DNA from: a bacterium
GTDB lineage: Bacteria; Bacillota; Clostridia; Oscillospirales; Oscillospiraceae
Assembly (NCBI GenBank): GCA_019424865.1
Contig: JAHYYS010000039.1
Location: forward strand, 1 to 24,688
Direction of reading: 5' to 3'
Length of the DNA stretch: 24,688 nucleotides
Part shown: positions 20,855 through 24,688 of the stretch, one piece after another
Position numbering within the stretch: position 1 is the stretch's first letter
Layout of the letters: every line of letters starts with the position of its first letter
Position numbers and translations under genes: made by a program
The notes under the pieces: model-generated
The model's database searches: none
Seen by the model: the letters and a program-made list of their open reading frames with translations, nothing else
What the model was told of the DNA's origin: nothing

Positions 20855-22639
20855 TTGGAACAAAAGAAACCGAGCAGCCTCGCCCGCATCTTATTCTTTG
20901 CGGGCGGGCACAAAAACCTGACCATATTGGGATGTATCCTGTCCGCCCTGTCGGCGGTGCTGGGACTGGTGCCGTATCTTTGCGTCTGGCTGGTGGCCAG
21001 AAGCGTGCTGGACACCTGGCCCAGCCTGGAGAAAATCGGGGATCTGGGACGCTGGGGCTGGATGGCGGTGTGGTTTGCCATTGGCAGCATTTTATTGTAC
21101 TTTGCCGCCCTCATGTCCACCCACATCGCGGCCTTCCGCACCGCCCGGAATATCCGGCGTACTGCCATGACCCATGTGCTGAAGCTCCCCTTGGGCTTCT
21201 TTACCGGAAATCAGTCGGGCCGCCTGCGCAAGCTTATCGACGACAACGCCGGACTCACCGAGGATCTGCTGGCCCACAAGCTCCCCGACCTGGCCGCCAC
21301 GGCAGTGACCCCCATCGCCGCTATCGTGATGCTGTTTCTCTTTGACTGGCGGATGGGTCTGTTGTGTTTGCTGACCATGGTGCTGGCCCTGTTCTCCATG
21401 TGCCTGATGATGGGCGGAAAGAACGCGGGATTTTTCCACCGCTACCAGCAGGAGATCGAGCGCATGAGCGGTGAAGCGGTGGAGTATGTCCGGGGCATCC
21501 CGGTGGTGAAGATGTTCCAGCAGACGGTGTACTCCTTTAAAGCTTTCTATGCCGCCATCCAGGATTACAGCGATCTGGCCAGCCAGTACGCCATGAGCTG
21601 CCGGACAGGCCAGACTTGTTTCCTTACATTTATCAACGGGGCCTTCGCCCTGCTGATTCCGGCAGCGCTGCTGATCGCCTCCGGCGGGGATGTACGCACG
21701 GCACTGGTGAATTTTATCTTCTATGCCTTGTTCGCCCCCGCCTGCGGCCAGATGATCAACCGCATCATGTTCATGAGCGAGGCGGTGATGGAGGCCGACG
21801 AGGCCATCGGCCGGCTGGACGAGATTCTGGGCCAGCAGCCTATGCGGGAGCCGGAGGATCCCAAGAGACCGGCCAATGACGCGGTGTCCTTTGATCATGT
21901 GACCTTCACATACCCCGGCTCCGGCCGGCCCGCCCTGAAGGACGTTAGCTTCTCTGTCCGGCCCGGTCAGGTGGTGGCTCTGGTGGGACCCTCCGGCGGG
22001 GGCAAGACCACCGCAGCCAGCCTGATCCCCCGGTTCTGGGATGTGGACAGCGGCAGCGTCACCGTGGGCGGCGCAGACGTGCGGGAGCTGGACAGCGCCC
22101 TCCTCATGGGGCAGGTGGCCTTTGTGTTTCAGGATACCCGGCTGTTTAAAGAGAGCTTGCTGGAAAACATCCGGGCGGCCCGGCCGGATGCCTCCCGGGA
22201 GGAGGTGCTCTCTGCCGCCCGCGCCGCACAGTGCGATGATATTCTGGAAAAGATGCCCCGGGGGCTGGATACGGTTGTGGGCGCAAAGGGTGTCTACCTC
22301 TCCGGCGGGGAGCAGCAGCGGATCGCCCTGGCCCGAGCCATTCTGAAGGACGCCCCCATTGTGGTGCTGGACGAGGCCACCGCTTTTGCCGACCCGGAGA
22401 ACGAGCATCAGATCCAAAAGGCCTTTGAGACACTGACCCGGAACAAAACGGTGCTGATGATCGCCCACCGGCTGTCCACAGTGCAGAATGCAGACAACAT
22501 CATCGTCCTCAGCGAGGGGGAAATCGCGGAGCAGGGCAGCCACAGCGCCCTGCTGCAGAAAAACGGTGTCTATGCCGCCATGTGGGCGGACTATCAGCGC
22601 AGCGCCCAGTGGAAAGTGGGAAAGGAGGCCGCGGTATGA
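20855..22639 (+). CDS. ABC transporter, exporter fold (YbtPQ/IrtAB-like or exporter), first subunit, TTG start
   Basis: A 594-residue fused permease-ATPase. About six membrane helices in residues ~15-300, then the ATPase: Walker A GPSGGGKTT, Q-loop FQDTRLF, signature LSGGEQQR, Walker B VVLDEATAFADPENE, switch IAHR. Both catalytic Glu and His are intact. DEATAFADPENE is a wording I associate with the YbtPQ/Irp6-7 type, exporter-fold pumps that import iron-siderophores; this is a hint, not proof. TTG at 20855-20857 has AAGGAGGG 6 nt upstream; no ATG in this region fits. Its stop overlaps the next gene by ATGA. Confidence 0.9.
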   Translation: MEQKKPSSLARILFFAGGHKNLTILGCILSALSAVLGLVPYLCVWLVARSVLDTWPSLEKIGDLGRWGWMAVWFAIGSILLYFAALMSTHIAAFRTARNIRRTAMTHVLKLPLGFFTGNQSGRLRKLIDDNAGLTEDLLAHKLPDLAATAVTPIAAIVMLFLFDWRMGLLCLLTMVLALFSMCLMMGGKNAGFFHRYQQEIERMSGEAVEYVRGIPVVKMFQQTVYSFKAFYAAIQDYSDLASQYAMSCRTGQTCFLTFINGAFALLIPAALLIASGGDVRTALVNFIFYALFAPACGQMINRIMFMSEAVMEADEAIGRLDEILGQQPMREPEDPKRPANDAVSFDHVTFTYPGSGRPALKDVSFSVRPGQVVALVGPSGGGKTTAASLIPRFWDVDSGSVTVGGADVRELDSALLMGQVAFVFQDTRLFKESLLENIRAARPDASREEVLSAARAAQCDDILEKMPRGLDTVVGAKGVYLSGGEQQRIALARAILKDAPIVVLDEATAFADPENEHQIQKAFETLTRNKTVLMIAHRLSTVQNADNIIVLSEGEIAEQGSHSALLQKNGVYAAMWADYQRSAQWKVGKEAAV

Positions 22640-24390
22640 CAAGGAAGCTGCAGCACTGGTTTGCCCTCAGTGAGAAAGGGGCGGAGGATCTGGTCAAGGC
22701 TGTGTTTTGGTGCTTTGTGTGCAATCTGGCCCTCATGTTTCCCGTCGGGGCAGTTCTGTTTACCGTCCGGCATCTGCTTGGCTGCCTGGAGAGCGGCGGC
22801 AGCCCCATGGACGGGTTCTGGATCGATGCAGGCTTTGCCCTGGCGGTGCTGATCCTGCTGTTCATCCTCCACTGGTTCCAGTACGCCTCCCTGTACCTGG
22901 CTACCTACAAGGAGAGCGCCAACCGCCGGGTGAGCCTGGCGGAGACGCTGCGCAGGCTCCCACTGTCCTTTTTCGGGAACCGGGATCTCAGCGACCTGAC
23001 CTCCACCATGATTGCCGACTGCTCCAGTCTGGATCAGATGTTCTCCCACTATGTGCCCCAGCTGTTCGCTTCCATTGGCTCCACACTGGTGATCGGGGTG
23101 TGCATGTTCCTCTGCGACTGGCGCATGGCCCTGGCGGTACTGTGGGTGGTGCCCGTTGCGGTGGCGCTGACGGTGGGGTCCAAAAAGATTCAGGACGCCT
23201 TCGGAACGAAAAACATCCTGAACAAACGGGCGGTGGCCGACTGCATCCAGGAGGGGCTGGAGACGATCCGGGATATTAAGGCCTGCCACCGGCAGGAGCA
23301 GTATCTGAGGAACCTGGAGGAAAAACTGGCCGCCATGGAGGGCAGTTCCATCCGCTCCGAGCTGGCCACCGGCGTGTTCGTTTGCTCCGCCCAGGCCTTC
23401 CTGCGCCTGGGGCTTGCTGCTACGGTGCTTACCGGCGGGGCGCTGCTGCTGGCCGGGGAGCTCTCCTTCCTCTATTTTTTGGGTTTCCTCTTCGCCGCCG
23501 CCCGGCTGTACGACCCCCTGGGGCTGGTGCTCCAGAACATCGCCGCCACCTTCAACACCAAACTGCAGATCCAGCGCATGCGCTCTGTTTTGGAGCAGCC
23601 GGTGCAGACGGGGACGGAGGACTTTTGCCCCACCGGCTATGATATCACCTTTGACCACGTCTCCTTTGCCTACCGGGAGGGAGCGGGGGTGCTGGAGAAT
23701 GTGAGCTTCACCGCGCGCCAGGGGGAGGTTACCGCCCTGATCGGCCCTTCCGGCGGCGGGAAGTCCACCGCCTGCAAGCTGGCTGCCCGGTTCTGGGATG
23801 TCACCGGCGGGCGGGTCCTGCTGGGCGGCACAGATGTGTCCACGGTGGACCCGGAGACCCTGCTGAGCTCCTACTCCATGGTGTTTCAGGATGTGGTGCT
23901 GTTCCGGGATACTGTAATGGAGAACATCCGTCTGGGCCGCCGGGGAGCAACCGACGAGGAGGTGCTGGCGGCAGCGAAGGCTGCCCAATGCGACGAATTC
24001 ATCCGGAAATTGCCCCAGGGCTATCAAACGGTGATTGGAGAAAACGGATCCACCCTCTCCGGCGGCGAGCGGCAGCGGATCTCCATCGCCCGGGCCCTGC
24101 TGAAGGACGCTCCGGTGGTGCTGCTGGACGAGGCCACTGCCAGTTTGGATGTGGAGAATGAGAGCGCCGTCCAGACCGCCCTCTCCCGCCTGCTCCGGGG
24201 CAAGACGGTGCTGGTGATCGCCCACCGAATGCGCACTGTGGCCGGAGCGGACCATATCGTAGTGCTGGAAGACGGCCATGTGCTCCAGCAGGGCACCCCG
24301 GCAGAGCTGATGGAGCAGGGCGGCCTCTACCGCTGTATGGTGGAGCTCCAGAGCGAGAGCGCCCGGTGGAAGCTGTCTCGTCAGGAATAA
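22636..24390 (+). CDS. ABC transporter, exporter fold, second subunit
   Basis: A 584-residue fused permease-ATPase and partner of the preceding gene. Membrane helices lie in residues ~20-300. ATPase: Walker A GPSGGGKST, Q-loop FQDVVLF, signature LSGGERQR, Walker B VLLDEATASLDVENE, switch IAHR. Both halves have complete catalytic sites, unlike the asymmetric pair at the left end of the window. The ATG at 22636-22638 overlaps the stop of the first subunit by 4 bp and has AAAGGAGG ahead of it. A substrate tied to iron is inferred from the iron-box-like palindrome; drug or lipid export remains possible. Confidence 0.92.
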   Translation: MTRKLQHWFALSEKGAEDLVKAVFWCFVCNLALMFPVGAVLFTVRHLLGCLESGGSPMDGFWIDAGFALAVLILLFILHWFQYASLYLATYKESANRRVSLAETLRRLPLSFFGNRDLSDLTSTMIADCSSLDQMFSHYVPQLFASIGSTLVIGVCMFLCDWRMALAVLWVVPVAVALTVGSKKIQDAFGTKNILNKRAVADCIQEGLETIRDIKACHRQEQYLRNLEEKLAAMEGSSIRSELATGVFVCSAQAFLRLGLAATVLTGGALLLAGELSFLYFLGFLFAAARLYDPLGLVLQNIAATFNTKLQIQRMRSVLEQPVQTGTEDFCPTGYDITFDHVSFAYREGAGVLENVSFTARQGEVTALIGPSGGGKSTACKLAARFWDVTGGRVLLGGTDVSTVDPETLLSSYSMVFQDVVLFRDTVMENIRLGRRGATDEEVLAAAKAAQCDEFIRKLPQGYQTVIGENGSTLSGGERQRISIARALLKDAPVVLLDEATASLDVENESAVQTALSRLLRGKTVLVIAHRMRTVAGADHIVVLEDGHVLQQGTPAELMEQGGLYRCMVELQSESARWKLSRQE

Positions 24391-24412
24391 GGAGAATAAT
24401 TGACCGTCAGCC

Positions 24413-24448
24413 CCAAACCGGAGCCCAGCGACAGCGGGTCCGGTTTGG
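24413..24448. repeat. Stem-loop after the ABC pair
   Basis: CCAAACCGGA (24413-24422) pairs with TCCGGTTTGG (24439-24448). It starts 23 bp after the last ABC stop. No T-run follows, so it may be a 3' stabilising hairpin or a weak terminator. Confidence 0.5.
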
Positions 24449-24496
24449 AAGCGAGGAGCAGCAAAATGAGCGCGCGATGCGTTTTGGAATGAAATG

Positions 24497-24536
24497 AAAA
24501 AGCTCGTCGCAAGCGATATGTCGCTTGCGACGAGCT
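24497..24536 (-). terminator. Perfect 16-bp hairpin, terminator mainly for the minus strand
   Basis: AGCTCGTCGCAAGCGA (24501-24516) and its exact complement (24521-24536) around TATG. On the minus strand the stem runs into TTTTCATTTC (24491-24500), so it would end a minus-strand gene lying to the right of the window. It can also block read-through from the ABC pair. Confidence 0.7.
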
Positions 24537-24688
24537 GGAAGGGGGGGTAAAATCGATATTTGGGACTGACAGAACTGTTGCAGGAGAACCACCCGACCGG
24601 CCTTCTGGCCGGCGGCGCCTTTGCGCCGTACGAGCGTTTTGCCGCAGGCAAAACCTCGGCGCAGGCGGAATTCATTTCCGCCGAGCAT
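24537..24688. other. Hairpin-rich intergenic end of the window
   Basis: Short perfect hairpins follow one another: CCGGCC/GGCCGG around 24597-24612, GGCGC/GCGCC at 24614-24627, GTTTTGCC/GGCAAAAC at 24637-24655. Frames are open on both strands to the window edge but without ribosome sites. It looks like intergenic repeat material or a terminal fragment of something outside; no gene called. Confidence 0.4.

Noticed and set aside
21092..24675. Long minus-strand frames opposite the two ABC genes at the right end
   Set aside because: Antisense shadows of well-supported genes; no ribosome sites and no recognisable domains.
24407..24688. A 93-codon minus-strand frame touching the window edge
   Set aside because: It passes through a 16-bp perfect hairpin, has no start context visible and no known motif; more likely intergenic repeat.
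1..24688. CRISPR arrays, tRNA or rRNA genes, transposases, prophage genes
   Set aside because: I looked for spaced direct repeats, tRNA T-loop signatures and transposase or integrase motifs and saw none that stood up.

Overview
The window reads as a GC-rich anaerobic Firmicute of the gut Clostridia type (Oscillospiraceae such as Flavonifractor or Lawsonibacter are my guess). The grounds are AGGAGG ribosome sites, GTG/TTG starts, TTGACA/TATAAT-like promoters spaced by 17 bp, a DUF4317 gene, and nickel and iron gene sets typical of that group. The assignment is inferred from style and gene content, not from a marker gene.

Layout. (1) 1-3930, minus strand: a MarR regulator followed by a heterodimeric multidrug-type ABC exporter, whose second half runs off the left edge. 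A consensus promoter and a palindromic operator lie in front of marR. (2) 4067-5324, minus: a monocistronic DUF4317 gene with its own promoter and terminator. (3) 5258-13495, minus: one long nickel operon, larE-larB-larC followed by a five-gene Nik/Opp-type ABC importer (binding protein, two permeases, two ATPases). It starts at a near-consensus promoter, carries a structured leader ending in a strong intrinsic terminator just before larE (a riboswitch-like layout), and ends at a terminator at 5258-5292. The importer presumably brings in nickel, and LarB, LarE and LarC build the nickel-pincer nucleotide. No LarA-type enzyme that would use the cofactor is visible. (4) 13591-14835, plus: a divergently transcribed aldo/keto reductase with two C-terminal [4Fe-4S] motifs.

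(5) 14836-15987 is about 1.15 kb without a convincing gene. It holds a diverged, inverted pair of ~135-bp repeats, each next to a hairpin, and between them a very good promoter with an 18-bp palindrome that resembles DtxR-family iron boxes. Nothing recognisable starts behind it. (6) 15988-19799, plus: a metal module of a CopZ-like HMA protein, an AraC regulator, a 26-residue membrane peptide, a DUF6110-like protein and an atypical P1B-type ATPase (SCALK instead of CPx). (7) 20110-24390, plus: a TetR regulator with its own promoter and operator, then a two-gene ABC system of the exporter fold (YbtPQ/IrtAB or exporter type) preceded by a second copy of the 15450 palindrome. The shared palindrome ties regions 5-7 together as a likely iron-responsive locus. 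The right end (24391-24688) contains only hairpins.

Most notable points: the leader of the lar-nik operon, the binding protein whose lipobox cysteine has become tyrosine, the orphan iron-box promoter lying between inverted repeats, and the shared operator. All similarity statements come from reading motifs by eye; no database search was possible.
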